Positions 32,063 through 40,260 of a DNA stretch of 48,939 nt are shown here, piece by piece. Source of the DNA: a virus. The first letter of the stretch is position 1. Every line of letters begins with the position of its first letter. The notes under the pieces were generated by a model, which worked only from the letters and a program-made list of their open reading frames with translations, was not told the origin of the DNA and searched no databases. The stretch covers positions 1 to 48,939 of the IMG/VR virus record IMGVR_UViG_3300043538_000030; one strand, given 5' to 3'. Position numbers and translations under genes: made by a program.

Positions 32063-32268
32063 TGGCCGACTGCAACTGCAAACACGCCCGCCTGGCTCGC
32101 ATCGAAGCCAAGGTCGACCTGCTGATCGAGGTCGCCTTCATGAACCTGAACCCCATCGGCGCGACGGATGGCGAGGCGCTCGCCGCGCTTCGCGGCCGGC
32201 TCGCCGATGCGCGCACCAAACTGACGGCCGCCGTGGCCGGGGCAACCGCCCAACCCGGCACACCCTGA
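32062..32268 (+). CDS. 68-residue unknown protein
   Basis: ATG shares one base with the integrase stop. Starts MADCNCKHARLARIEAKVDL, with a helical pattern after a two-Cys start. A small coupled gene right after the integrase could be a recombination directionality factor, but no motif proves it. Confidence 0.45.
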   Translation: MADCNCKHARLARIEAKVDLLIEVAFMNLNPIGATDGEALAALRGRLADARTKLTAAVAGATAQPGTP

Positions 32269-32300
32269 ACCACCAACATCACCCGAACAAGGAACACGCC

Positions 32301-32528
32301 ATGGATCCGGATCTCCAGAAGTTGACCGACGAAGTGACCGCCACGACGACGGTCGAAGCCTCTGCCGTGACGCTGATCGGTGGACTGGCCGACAAGCTCC
32401 GCGCGGCCGCGCAGGCCGCCACCGACCTCGCGTCGTTGAAGACGGCCGTCAACGCCCAGGCCGATGCGCTCGACGCGGGCGCCAAGGCCCTCGGCGACGC
32501 CGTGGCCGCGAACACCGTCGCCGGCTGA
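32301..32528 (+). CDS. Small helical phage protein (MDxDLxxL family)
   Basis: The protein has 75 residues. The pattern MDPDLQKLTDEVTATTTVEA, then a helix and LKTAVNAQADALDAG, is a common small phage protein of unknown function, often near lysis or integration genes. A ribosome-binding site (AACAAGGAAC) precedes the ATG. Confidence 0.5.
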   Translation: MDPDLQKLTDEVTATTTVEASAVTLIGGLADKLRAAAQAATDLASLKTAVNAQADALDAGAKALGDAVAANTVAG

Positions 32529-32551
32529 GCTGAGCGAAGCGGAACTGGTTT

Positions 32552-32625
32552 CGCGGGGTAGAGCAGCCCGGTAGCTCGCCAGGCTCATAACCTGGAGGTC
32601 GTGGGTTCAAATCCCACCCCCGCAA
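32552..32625 (+). tRNA. tRNA-Met, initiator type (CAT anticodon)
   Basis: A complete 74-base cloverleaf. Acceptor stem 32552-32558/32618-32624 has a C1-A72 mismatch, the hallmark of bacterial initiator tRNA. D stem 32561-32564/32574-32577 has A11:T24, also initiator-specific. Anticodon stem 32579-32583/32591-32595 keeps two of the three initiator G-C pairs (G30:C40, G31:C39) with A29:T41 in place of G29:C41. Anticodon CAT is at 32586-32588 in loop CTCATAA. T stem 32601-32605/32613-32617 is perfect. Discriminator A at 32625; CCA is not encoded. It lies 490 bases after the integrase. Confidence 0.93.
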
Positions 32626-32641
32626 TCACCAAGGAGAAGGC

Positions 32642-32986
32642 ATGAGCGAGCGGAAACACGTCCCGAGACTGACCGACTTCGATCAGCCGAGCGGCTGGTA
32701 CTTCGAGGACGAAGGGTGCGGTAAGCCCTTCGTCGAAAACCCTGACGGAAGCATGGTTGTCTTCAAGTGCCCGAATTGCCACATGCATGGCAGCCTGAGG
32801 CTCCATAACGTCGACGCCAACGGCGAGGTCAACGCCTCGGTGGGTTGCAACGGAAAGAAGAAGGTCCAGCAGGCTCCGAACGAGTGGGCGCGCGTCCCCT
32901 GCGACTACCACGAATACGTGATCCTCGATGAGTGGCCGACGAATTGCGCCAAGTTAGCGGGCGAGCTTGTCAGGGTCGTCTCGTGA
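32642..32986 (+). CDS. Unknown Cys-rich early protein
   Basis: The protein has 114 residues, with a ribosome-binding site AAGGAG directly after the tRNA. Contains CPNCHMHGSLRLH and further Cys (GC, VGC, PC, NC), probably a zinc-binding domain. No function known. Its stop overlaps the HerA-like GTG start. Confidence 0.5.
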   Translation: MSERKHVPRLTDFDQPSGWYFEDEGCGKPFVENPDGSMVVFKCPNCHMHGSLRLHNVDANGEVNASVGCNGKKKVQQAPNEWARVPCDYHEYVILDEWPTNCAKLAGELVRVVS

Positions 32987-34737
32987 AGCTGCGACTCGCG
33001 CCCGATTTCGGATTGCCGCTCGAGGCCGTCACCGAGAGCCTCGCCATGCTGGCCACGCGCCGCTCCGGCAAGAGCAACACGGCCAAGGTGCTCGCCGAGG
33101 GCCTGCATGCCGCTGGCCAGCAGATCGTCATCGTGGATCCGAAGGGGGATTGGTGGGGCATTCGCTCGTCCGCGGACGGCAAGCGCCCGGGCCTGCCGAT
33201 CGTAATTGTCGGTGGCGAGTACGGCGACGTACCGCTCGAGGTGAACGGCGGCGAGCTTGTCGCGAAGATGGTCGTCGAGCAGCGTGTGAGCCTGCTCATC
33301 GATCTGAGCGGCTGCCGGAAGCGAGAAATCCCGGTATTCATGACAGGCTTTCTGGAAACGCTGTACCGGCTCAAGGCGCAGGATCGGTATCGGACCGCGA
33401 TGATGCTGATCATCGACGAGGCCGACGCGATCGCGCCACAACGGCCAGACGATGGAGAGCAGCGGATGCTCGGCGCGGCGGAGGACATCGTGCGCCGTGG
33501 CGGCCAGCGCGGGATCGGGATCACGCTCATTTCGCAGCGCGCGGCCGTGCTCAACAAGAACGTGCTGACGCAATGCGGCGTGCTGATCCTGCTCCGTACG
33601 ATCGGCAGCCAGGACATCGACGCCGTCGACGAATGGATCAAGAAGCATGGCCAGCCGGAGAAGCGCGGCCAAGTCATGGCCGAGCTCGCCAGCCTCCCCC
33701 GCGGCACGGCCTTTGTCTGGGCGCCGGGCTGGCCGGACGAGCGCGGGATCTTCAAGCGGATCACGGTCGACCTCACCAGCACGTTCGACTCCGGCGCCAC
33801 CCCGAAGCCCGGACAGGCATTGAAGGCTCCGAAGACGCTGGCCGATGTGGACCTCGCCGCCTTCCGCTCCGACATGGCCGCGACCATCGAGCGGGCCAAG
33901 GCCGAGGACCCGAAGCTACTGCGGGCTCGGATCGCCGAGCTCGAGCGCGCCGTAAAGTCCAAAAGCGTACCGGTTGCTACTCCGCCGGCGAAGGTCGAGA
34001 CGAAGATCGTCGAGAAGCCGGTCATCACAGATAGGCAGATCGCCGGCCTAACTCACCTGGTGGATGTCGTGGGGACGCGACGCGAGGCGGAGACGAAACG
34101 ATGGGACTTGCTGCTGCATTCGCTCAGCGGGCTACTCGGCGAGGCGCAGCGGATCAATCAGGTGCCGAGAGTGTCCGCGCCAGTGTCCAGGGTTTCGGCA
34201 CAACCAACTCCGCGCCCCCCAACGACTTCCCGCGTATCTGACCGCAGGGTTGGCACGGCGGTTGACCGCGGGAATGGCGCCTCGATCGGCAAGGGTGAAC
34301 GCGTAGTTCTCATCGCGATCGCGCAGCACGCCGCCGGCGTCACGCGCGAGCAGCTGACGGTCCTGACCGGCTACGCCAGGTCGTCCCGCAACAGCTACCT
34401 GCAGCGACTGTCGGCGGCCGGGCTGATCGACGCCGGCGAGCGCGACATCTTGGCCACCGAGCACGGCCTCCAATTCCTCGGCGCCGATTTCGAACCGCTG
34501 CCGACGGGCGATGCACTGCGCGAGCACTGGCTGCAAGAACTCCCGGAAGGGGAGCGGCGGATCCTCGAGCTGCTCGTGGCCAGCTATCCAGATCCTGTCG
34601 ACCGCGAAAAGCTCTCGGAGGTGACGGGCTATGCACGGTCGTCCAGGAACAGCTACCTGCAGCGCCTCGGTGCCCGCCGCCTGGTCGTCTCAGCACGCGG
34701 CGGTGAACCGCGCGCCAGTGAGATGCTGTTCGGATGA
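32983..34737 (+). CDS. HerA/FtsK-like DNA translocase ATPase with tandem winged helices
   Basis: The product has 584 residues from GTG 32983 (GTGA overlap). Walker A ATRRSGKSN (24-32), Walker B MLIIDEADAIAP (141-152), and an RRGGQRGIGITLISQR motif typical of HerA (DUF87) ATPases. The C-terminal third has two copies of a winged-helix unit, each with TGYARSSRNSYLQRL (about residues 461-475 and 548-562). HerA proteins are hexameric DNA pumps for end resection, and they also occur in defence systems. In a phage it may serve recombination or packaging-linked DNA processing with the RuvC-like neighbour. Confidence 0.8.
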   Translation: MKLRLAPDFGLPLEAVTESLAMLATRRSGKSNTAKVLAEGLHAAGQQIVIVDPKGDWWGIRSSADGKRPGLPIVIVGGEYGDVPLEVNGGELVAKMVVEQRVSLLIDLSGCRKREIPVFMTGFLETLYRLKAQDRYRTAMMLIIDEADAIAPQRPDDGEQRMLGAAEDIVRRGGQRGIGITLISQRAAVLNKNVLTQCGVLILLRTIGSQDIDAVDEWIKKHGQPEKRGQVMAELASLPRGTAFVWAPGWPDERGIFKRITVDLTSTFDSGATPKPGQALKAPKTLADVDLAAFRSDMAATIERAKAEDPKLLRARIAELERAVKSKSVPVATPPAKVETKIVEKPVITDRQIAGLTHLVDVVGTRREAETKRWDLLLHSLSGLLGEAQRINQVPRVSAPVSRVSAQPTPRPPTTSRVSDRRVGTAVDRGNGASIGKGERVVLIAIAQHAAGVTREQLTVLTGYARSSRNSYLQRLSAAGLIDAGERDILATEHGLQFLGADFEPLPTGDALREHWLQELPEGERRILELLVASYPDPVDREKLSEVTGYARSSRNSYLQRLGARRLVVSARGGEPRASEMLFG

Positions 34738-35273
34738 CGTTCATCTCAATAGATCCAGGACTCGACGAGGTCGGAGTGGCCACCTGGCTCTGGACCCATC
34801 GGAACCAATCGCCGGCCAACGCCCTCTGCGGCGTGCATCTCATCCGCACACCGACCGACGCATCGATCAGCGATCGACTTCGGGCGATCGCTCGCGAGCT
34901 GACCGAGTACTTGGCATCATACGATCCCGAGCAGCTCCGCGGCATCGTCATGGAGAAGCCGGCGCGCGGCGGGATCTATCGCCGGAGCGAAGGCCGTGCC
35001 CAGGTCTCGATCATGGCGAACATGTATCACCAGAACCTGGCCGCCGGCGCGATCGTGCTCGCTTGTGGGCAGGCCGGATTCCAGGTCGAGCTGCTCGAAG
35101 CGCCGGCGATGAAGAAGGAGACGAAACAGGCGTTCGGCTTGCGGACGATCACCGCCGCCAATCTGGAACTGCCGGCGAAGCGCCGGGCCTGGTCACCGGA
35201 TGAGAAGGACGCCGTCGCCGTGGGCCTGCAGGCGATGCGGAATCCGACGTTGCGACATCTGGCGGCGGCGTGA
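34734..35273 (+). CDS. RuvC-like Holliday junction resolvase
   Basis: The product has 179 residues. It starts TFISIDPGLDEVGVATW (D7), has IVMEKPARGG (E74) and ends with WSPDEKDAVAVGLQA (D156, D159), the four acidic positions of the RNase H-like fold of RuvC. It should resolve branched DNA before packaging. Overlaps the HerA-like gene by 4 bases, suggesting joint action on DNA junctions. Confidence 0.75.
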   Translation: MTFISIDPGLDEVGVATWLWTHRNQSPANALCGVHLIRTPTDASISDRLRAIARELTEYLASYDPEQLRGIVMEKPARGGIYRRSEGRAQVSIMANMYHQNLAAGAIVLACGQAGFQVELLEAPAMKKETKQAFGLRTITAANLELPAKRRAWSPDEKDAVAVGLQAMRNPTLRHLAAA

Positions 35274-36271
35274 GCTTCCTCTCGACGGAAACCGTCCGGC
35301 TCATACGCGTCGACCTGGCTCGACTCGCGGAAGAGCGGGACCGCCTGATCCGAGCGATCACGGCATTAGAGGCGCTGTTGCCCGACGACGAGGCGCCAGA
35401 GGCACGGAAACGAGTCGGGAACGAACCGGCCAGCAATCGCGACACGGGCCGCGACATGGAGCCCCATAAGACGCTGCAGCGGTTGGATTTACGCCGCGAT
35501 ACGAAAGGCGACGAACCGGAAACGAACGCGCAACCCGACGGAGACGGCCACCGGACAGAAGCACAGCTCGACGCCGAACACTTCGCTCAGCGTCGCCTCG
35601 AACGTCGGGCGAAGGAACGGCGCGCCCAGGATCGATGGGAGACGACGGACGATTCGCAGACGGCGATTGCCGGCGCGGCTGGCTGTACGGTGCAGACCCT
35701 GCAGAGTTGGGCGCGCAAGTTCCAATGGAAAGCCCGACCCAACACCGCCCCTGGCAGTCGATCGCCGGTCACCGATTTCGAGACGATCGATCGAGCCCGC
35801 GTTCTCTGGCAGATCGGCGGTCCAGATCTCGCCTATACCACAATCGCCGAGGACGTCGGGTGTACCGTCGCCACGCTCAAGGCGTGGGCCGCTCGCTTCG
35901 GATGGGGAGAGCAGGGCTGCAGACACGCACCGGTCGAGACGGACGAACCGGAGCCGGCCGCCGCCGAGTCCTCTGAGGGGCCGGATACTCCTCGATCATC
36001 AGTTTCGCTGTCCGACTATGGCTCCGCCGATCGCCTGAAGATCGACATGCCATTCGAGGACGCCGTGAAGCACGCGGTCTCACTTCCAAAGCCGCCACCT
36101 GTTCGCTACACCGGCGCGATGGCCAATGCGGCCAATGCGAAGCGTTCGCGGGAACTGATCGCCAACCTCCCGGGGCAGAAGCGCCGCTGCCCGGACTGCC
36201 AGCAGCTCACGACGTCCGATCCCTGTAATCACTGCGGCGCCGTAATGTTCGCGAAGGAGGCCCTGGCGTGA
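35270..36271 (+). CDS. Protein with two HTH motifs and a zinc ribbon
   Basis: The product has 333 residues from a GTG (GTGA overlap). A short coiled coil (about 1-38) is followed by an Asp/Arg-rich part and two related helix-turn-helix units, AIAGAAGCTVQTLQSWARKF (about 131-150) and TIAEDVGCTVATLKAWAARF (about 190-209), apparently duplicated. The C-terminus ends in a zinc ribbon (CPDCQQL ... CNHCG). Probably binds DNA and may regulate the late genes downstream. No family name assigned. Confidence 0.55.
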   Translation: MSFLSTETVRLIRVDLARLAEERDRLIRAITALEALLPDDEAPEARKRVGNEPASNRDTGRDMEPHKTLQRLDLRRDTKGDEPETNAQPDGDGHRTEAQLDAEHFAQRRLERRAKERRAQDRWETTDDSQTAIAGAAGCTVQTLQSWARKFQWKARPNTAPGSRSPVTDFETIDRARVLWQIGGPDLAYTTIAEDVGCTVATLKAWAARFGWGEQGCRHAPVETDEPEPAAAESSEGPDTPRSSVSLSDYGSADRLKIDMPFEDAVKHAVSLPKPPPVRYTGAMANAANAKRSRELIANLPGQKRRCPDCQQLTTSDPCNHCGAVMFAKEALA

Positions 36272-36762
36272 AGTCTCCGTGGCCACGCCTGACTGACGAC
36301 CTCACCGGTCCGCGGCACCCATACCAATGCCAACGCTGTGGAATGGCGGGCTCGTCGGCGAACCTGAATCGCTGGCAGGAATGCGACGACATCGACCGGC
36401 CAGAACCGCGGGTCGTCGTTCTGTGCGGATCATGCTCCAAGGCGGTCATCGAGAAACATCCCCGCCTATATCACCAGCTGCACCGAAACGACCCGATGCC
36501 AGGGAGCATGGATCTCTGCCTCGGATGCCAATGGCGCGACGGTGTCCGCTGCACGCACTTCGACCTCAAGGCAAATGGCGGCCACGGACTCTCGATCACC
36601 CAATGCAAGCCTTTCGATGCGTTCGTCTGCGGGGGCAAGCATTCAGGGTTCTCCCGCACCTGGCTAGAGCCGCTCTCCGCTTGCGCCGGCCGAATAGCCC
36701 TGCGCCTCGTCCCATCCGATCCGGTCGTGCCGGCGCCCGACCAGGCTGAGCTGTCACTGTGA
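36268..36762 (+). CDS. Cys-rich zinc-binding protein of unknown function
   Basis: The protein has 164 residues from GTG. It has about ten Cys, in pairs such as CQRCG, CGSC, CLGC and single ones, which would bind two or three zinc ions. Part of a run of Cys-rich early proteins. No function known. Confidence 0.5.
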   Translation: MKSPWPRLTDDLTGPRHPYQCQRCGMAGSSANLNRWQECDDIDRPEPRVVVLCGSCSKAVIEKHPRLYHQLHRNDPMPGSMDLCLGCQWRDGVRCTHFDLKANGGHGLSITQCKPFDAFVCGGKHSGFSRTWLEPLSACAGRIALRLVPSDPVVPAPDQAELSL

Positions 36763-36965
36763 CACTCGACGCATTCACGGCCATTTGCGAGGGGTGCGGG
36801 TGCGACTGGCATCACCCCTGTCGCGACGGTTGCAGCTGGGAGGCCGGCTATTGGAAGAAGGGGCGCGCGGTCTGCACGACGCCGCGCTGTCTCGCCAAGG
36901 CTGGCCGGAAGCGGAAGCAGAGATCGAACCCATCTGGCCGTCTCGCGGCGAGGAGGGGTCGGTGA
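36759..36965 (+). CDS. 68-residue Cys-rich protein
   Basis: GTG start overlapping the previous stop. Cys pattern C-x2-C-x-C-x(5)-C-x3-C ... C-x4-C (AICEGCGCDWHHPCRDGCSW; VCTTPRC) and a very basic C-terminus. Resembles small zinc proteins that open with CEGCGCxWxxxC. Function unknown. Confidence 0.5.
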   Translation: MTLDAFTAICEGCGCDWHHPCRDGCSWEAGYWKKGRAVCTTPRCLAKAGRKRKQRSNPSGRLAARRGR

Positions 36966-37183
36966 ATCTGTATGGGAAGAGTGCCAACCGCTTCGCTGAG
37001 CGGACGGCCCGCTGCGGTCCGCCGGGGAACTTCGCCAAAGTCGCGGATGCCTACACGTTCATCGTGGTCAAGCTGGCCGTCGGCTGGACGAACGAGGACC
37101 TCGCGTGGGCCTTGGGAATGTCAAGACAGGCCGTCGGCAAGCGGATTGCCCGGTTGCGGAAGATTTCGTTGAGGGCGGCGTGA
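36962..37183 (+). CDS. 73-residue HTH protein
   Basis: GTG at 36962 overlaps the previous stop. The C-terminal half holds a helix-turn-helix (WTNEDLAWALGMSRQAVGKR followed by IARLRK), like the DNA-reading helix of small regulators. It may control the adjacent late genes. A longer upstream frame is rejected because it would lie over the Cys-rich gene. Confidence 0.55.
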   Translation: MNLYGKSANRFAERTARCGPPGNFAKVADAYTFIVVKLAVGWTNEDLAWALGMSRQAVGKRIARLRKISLRAA

Positions 37184-37590
37184 CCGAGTGCAACGGCTGC
37201 GGCGCCTGTTGCGAAGTGATCCCACTGGCGCTATCCCCTGCAGACATCGCCGTTTGTTGTGCAGCATATCCGGATGCACGCGACCGTCATTATTTCGAAG
37301 GTGGCTTTCTCGTGCCGATGGATCGGGCGGAGGCGCAACGAATCAACCACACGTTGGTTCACATCATGCCAGAGGACCGCCACTTCTATTCATGCCGCGC
37401 CTTTGATCCCACCGCGCGGCGGTGCACGATCCACGAGACCCGACCGAACATGTGCCGCGACTACCCATGGTATGGCGGGGCGCCGAACGGCGTCACGCTG
37501 TCGCCGTTCCCCAATTGCTCCTATCACGCGGACGTACCTGCGGATTGCGGGCCCTGGCTGGTACAGATACGTGGAAGGACGGCGGCATGA
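37180..37590 (+). CDS. YkgJ-family cysteine cluster protein
   Basis: The protein has 136 residues from GTG 37180. It starts TECNGCGACC (C4, C7, C10, C11) and continues with YSCRAFDPTARRCTIHETRP and MCRDYPW, the YkgJ (zinc/iron-chelating) pattern with eight conserved Cys. Such proteins probably bind a metal or Fe-S cluster; in phages the job is unknown. Overlaps the HNH gene by 4 bases. Confidence 0.75.
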   Translation: MTECNGCGACCEVIPLALSPADIAVCCAAYPDARDRHYFEGGFLVPMDRAEAQRINHTLVHIMPEDRHFYSCRAFDPTARRCTIHETRPNMCRDYPWYGGAPNGVTLSPFPNCSYHADVPADCGPWLVQIRGRTAA

Positions 37591-37967
37591 CCAAGCCACG
37601 CCGCATCTGTGCCGAGCCTGGCTGTCCCGAGCTCGATCCCTGCTCAGTGCACGGCAAGGAGAGAACAGAGGATCGACCAACTGCGGCCGAGCGCGGGTAT
37701 GGTCCAGCGTGGACGCAATACAGCGTCGAATATCGACGTGCGAATCCGTGGTGTCGGTCCTGTCAGCAGCAGGGGCGACATACTGAATGCGACGCGGTCG
37801 ACCACATTGCGCCGGTGACCGGCCCGGACGATCCGCTGTTCTGGATGCCGAGCAACCACCAGCCGATCTGCAACTCCTGTCACCGCTTCAAGACGGCCAG
37901 CGAGGGCAGGACGGCGCAGCACAAGCCATCCGCGAAGGCGCCGCGCGGTGCATGGAGGATGGCGTGA
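37587..37967 (+). CDS. HNH endonuclease (terminase-associated)
   Basis: The protein has 126 residues. It has the phage HNH pattern: CAEPGCP, AERGYGPAWTQYSVEYRRAN, PWCRSC and then CDAVDHIAPVTGPDDPLFW, SNHQPICNSCH and KT. DH and NSCH give the metal/catalytic site, and Cys pairs bind zinc. HNH genes next to terminase are a hallmark of cos-type packaging, where the nuclease works with the large terminase to cut cohesive ends. Confidence 0.9.
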   Translation: MTKPRRICAEPGCPELDPCSVHGKERTEDRPTAAERGYGPAWTQYSVEYRRANPWCRSCQQQGRHTECDAVDHIAPVTGPDDPLFWMPSNHQPICNSCHRFKTASEGRTAQHKPSAKAPRGAWRMA

Positions 37968-38056
37968 AGGCGAAACCCTCGTGAGAAAAATTGAGAATCG
38001 TTTAGGGGGTCGCTTCCAGGACCGTGCGCGCAGCATGATTTTTCCGTGTACGGATC
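37968..38056. other. Non-coding gap before terminase, candidate cos region
   Basis: This 89-base gap is AT-richer than its surroundings (GAGAAAAATTGAGAATCGTT; CATGATTTTTCCGTGTACGG). It lies between the HNH and small terminase genes, a usual place for cos. I see no clear palindrome or promoter pair, so this is position-based only. Confidence 0.3.
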
Positions 38057-38578
38057 GTGGCAAATTGGCCTCGGCCCGGAAGCGTACAGGAGCCGCAGCT
38101 GCCGAAGATCCCCAAACCGCCTGAACTGCGCCAGCGGCGCAATCGGTCGAGCACATCGGCGCAGCTGCCGAGCGAGGCCGCCTCGGCGCGCCGAAAAGTG
38201 CCCCCGTTGCCGAAACGCGAGGAGCTGACGGAGGTCTGGCACCCGAAGGTGATCGAGTGGTGGCGCGCCGTCTGGAAATCACCGATGGCCGGCGAGTATC
38301 TGGGCGCGGACATGAAGGGCGGCCTCTACCTCCTGGCCGAGTTGATGCAGCGGCGCTGGACCGAGAAGGATACGGCCAGCCTAGTCCGGATCGCCTCGGA
38401 GATCCGGCAGCAGGAGATCCGGTTCGGGCTCTCGCCCATCGATCGCCGCCGGCTGCAGTGGGAAGTCGAGAAGGCGGAGGAAGCCGAGGAACGGACGCAG
38501 AAGCGGCGGAAATCGAAGCGTCTTGACCGGATCGCTACCAAAGACCCGCGCGATGTCCTGAAAGTCGTGGGGAAGTGA
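38057..38578 (+). CDS. terS: Terminase small subunit
   Basis: The product has 173 residues from a GTG. The pattern PKPPELRQRR ... WHPKVIEWWRAVWKSPMAGE (about 61-80), then LAELMQRRWTEK and a charged coiled coil, is typical of small terminases in phages of GC-rich hosts. It recognises the packaging site and recruits the large subunit. The start is tentative, as there is no clear ribosome-binding site; the TGA overlaps the next GTG. Confidence 0.75.
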   Translation: MANWPRPGSVQEPQLPKIPKPPELRQRRNRSSTSAQLPSEAASARRKVPPLPKREELTEVWHPKVIEWWRAVWKSPMAGEYLGADMKGGLYLLAELMQRRWTEKDTASLVRIASEIRQQEIRFGLSPIDRRRLQWEVEKAEEAEERTQKRRKSKRLDRIATKDPRDVLKVVGK

Positions 38579-40233
38579 GTGTCATTCTTTACCCGCCGAA
38601 CGACGCCCGACCGTGGCCGACGCTCGGCCCGCAGGTCTGCGCCTGGATCGAGGAGACATTGGTGCACGGCCCGGGCGATCTGTTCGGCGAGCCGGTCCAG
38701 CTCAACGATGAGATCCGCGCTTGGCTGTATCGCTTCTACGAAGTCGAGCCGCCGCAGCTCCTGACCCGCAAGGCCGGCCGCACCGTGAAGTCACGGAACC
38801 CGCGGGCCGGCCGGCGGCGCTTCGAACGCTGCGTGCTCTCCCTCCGCAAAGGCTCCAGCAAGACCGAGTTGGCCGCCTGGATCGCCGCGGCCGAGCTGCA
38901 TCGCCACGCCCCGGTGCGCTGTGTCGGGTTCTCGAAGCACGGTCAACCGCTCCAGGGTACCGGCGTGACGGATCCCTACATCCCGATGATCGGCTCGACC
39001 GAGGAACAGGTGGAGGAGCTGGCGTATGGTGCGCTCAGGCGCATCCTCGAGGAGAGCACGGTCGCCGCGGACTTCGACATCGGCCTCAACCGGATTATGC
39101 GCCGCGCCGGCGACGGGAAGGCGGAGGCGGTCGCGTCGACGCCGAATGCGCGCGACGGCGCCCGGACGACCTTCCAGCACTGTGATGAATCGCATCGCCT
39201 CGTGCTCGATGGCCAGAAGCGCGCTTGGAGCGTGATGCTCGCCAACCTCGGCAAGCGCCCGATGGCGGATCCTTGGGCGCTCGAGACGACGACCGCGCCG
39301 GAACCTGGTGGCGGATCCGTCGCTGAGGGCACCATGGACTACGTGCTCAAGCTCATGGCCACCGCCGAGCCGGCCGACTCGCGGATTTTCTTCTATCACC
39401 GGGAAGCCTCGCAGAAGCACGACCTCGCGACGAAGGCGGGTCTGCGTGCCGCGATCCTGGAAGCGTCGGGCCCCTACATCGCGAAGTGGACGGACGTCGA
39501 TCGCATCATGCGGCGCTTCGAGGATGGCGACGCCGATCGCGCGTACGCCGAGCGCGTCTGGTTGAACCGCCGGGTGCAGGCATCGGCCAAGGCGTTCGAT
39601 GCGGCGCTCTGGGCGACGCTGGTGCGGCCGGAGTACGCGCCGAAGAAGGGCGCGATGATCGCGCTCGGCTTCGACGGATCGCGCTACGAAGATGCGACCG
39701 GGTTGGTGGCGACGGAATTGGACAGTGGGTATCAGTTTGTCGTCGGATCGTGGGAGAAACCGGAGACGCAGGCGGCCTGGGAAGTGGCGGTGGCCGAGGT
39801 CGATGGTGCGGTGGCGGATGCGTTCGCGCGATGGACGGTGGTGCGAATGTACTGCGATCCGCCGAAATGGGAGAGCTGGGTCGCGACCTGGGCCGGACGC
39901 TACGGCGACAAGAAGGTGTTCGAGTGGTGGACGAATCGTCGGAAGCCGATGGCCTTTGCGATCCGTTCCTATCTCGGCGCGATGCAGGCCGGCGAATTAT
40001 CCCACGAGGACAGCCCGGTCTTCGCGCGGCACATCGGGAATGCCTGTCGCTCCCCGACGAACCTAGTCGATGACCAGGAACAACCCCTCTGGGTGCTGCG
40101 CAAAGAACGGCCCGACAGTCCGCACAAGATCGACCTCGCGATGGCGGGGGTGCTTTCCTGGGAGGCGCGGAATGACTCGCTCGCAGCTGGGAGCCGCCCC
40201 CGTGCAGCCGGTTGGCTGCTGAATGCGAACTGA
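38575..40233 (+). CDS. terL: Terminase large subunit
   Basis: The product has 552 residues. ATPase: Walker A-like RKGSSKTE (91-98), then QHCDESHR (D204/E205 as Walker B/catalytic pair) and an adenine/coupling region after it. Nuclease: GFDGSRYEDATGLVA (about 360), CDPPKWESWV, and KIDLAMA near the end (metal-binding Asp). This is the packaging motor that cuts and pumps DNA into the prohead. Family resembles HK97-type terminases of the Terminase_1 group. Confidence 0.92.
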   Translation: MSVILYPPNDARPWPTLGPQVCAWIEETLVHGPGDLFGEPVQLNDEIRAWLYRFYEVEPPQLLTRKAGRTVKSRNPRAGRRRFERCVLSLRKGSSKTELAAWIAAAELHRHAPVRCVGFSKHGQPLQGTGVTDPYIPMIGSTEEQVEELAYGALRRILEESTVAADFDIGLNRIMRRAGDGKAEAVASTPNARDGARTTFQHCDESHRLVLDGQKRAWSVMLANLGKRPMADPWALETTTAPEPGGGSVAEGTMDYVLKLMATAEPADSRIFFYHREASQKHDLATKAGLRAAILEASGPYIAKWTDVDRIMRRFEDGDADRAYAERVWLNRRVQASAKAFDAALWATLVRPEYAPKKGAMIALGFDGSRYEDATGLVATELDSGYQFVVGSWEKPETQAAWEVAVAEVDGAVADAFARWTVVRMYCDPPKWESWVATWAGRYGDKKVFEWWTNRRKPMAFAIRSYLGAMQAGELSHEDSPVFARHIGNACRSPTNLVDDQEQPLWVLRKERPDSPHKIDLAMAGVLSWEARNDSLAAGSRPRAAGWLLNAN

Positions 40234-40260
40234 TCGTTCACCTCGACGGCAAGGGAGCCT

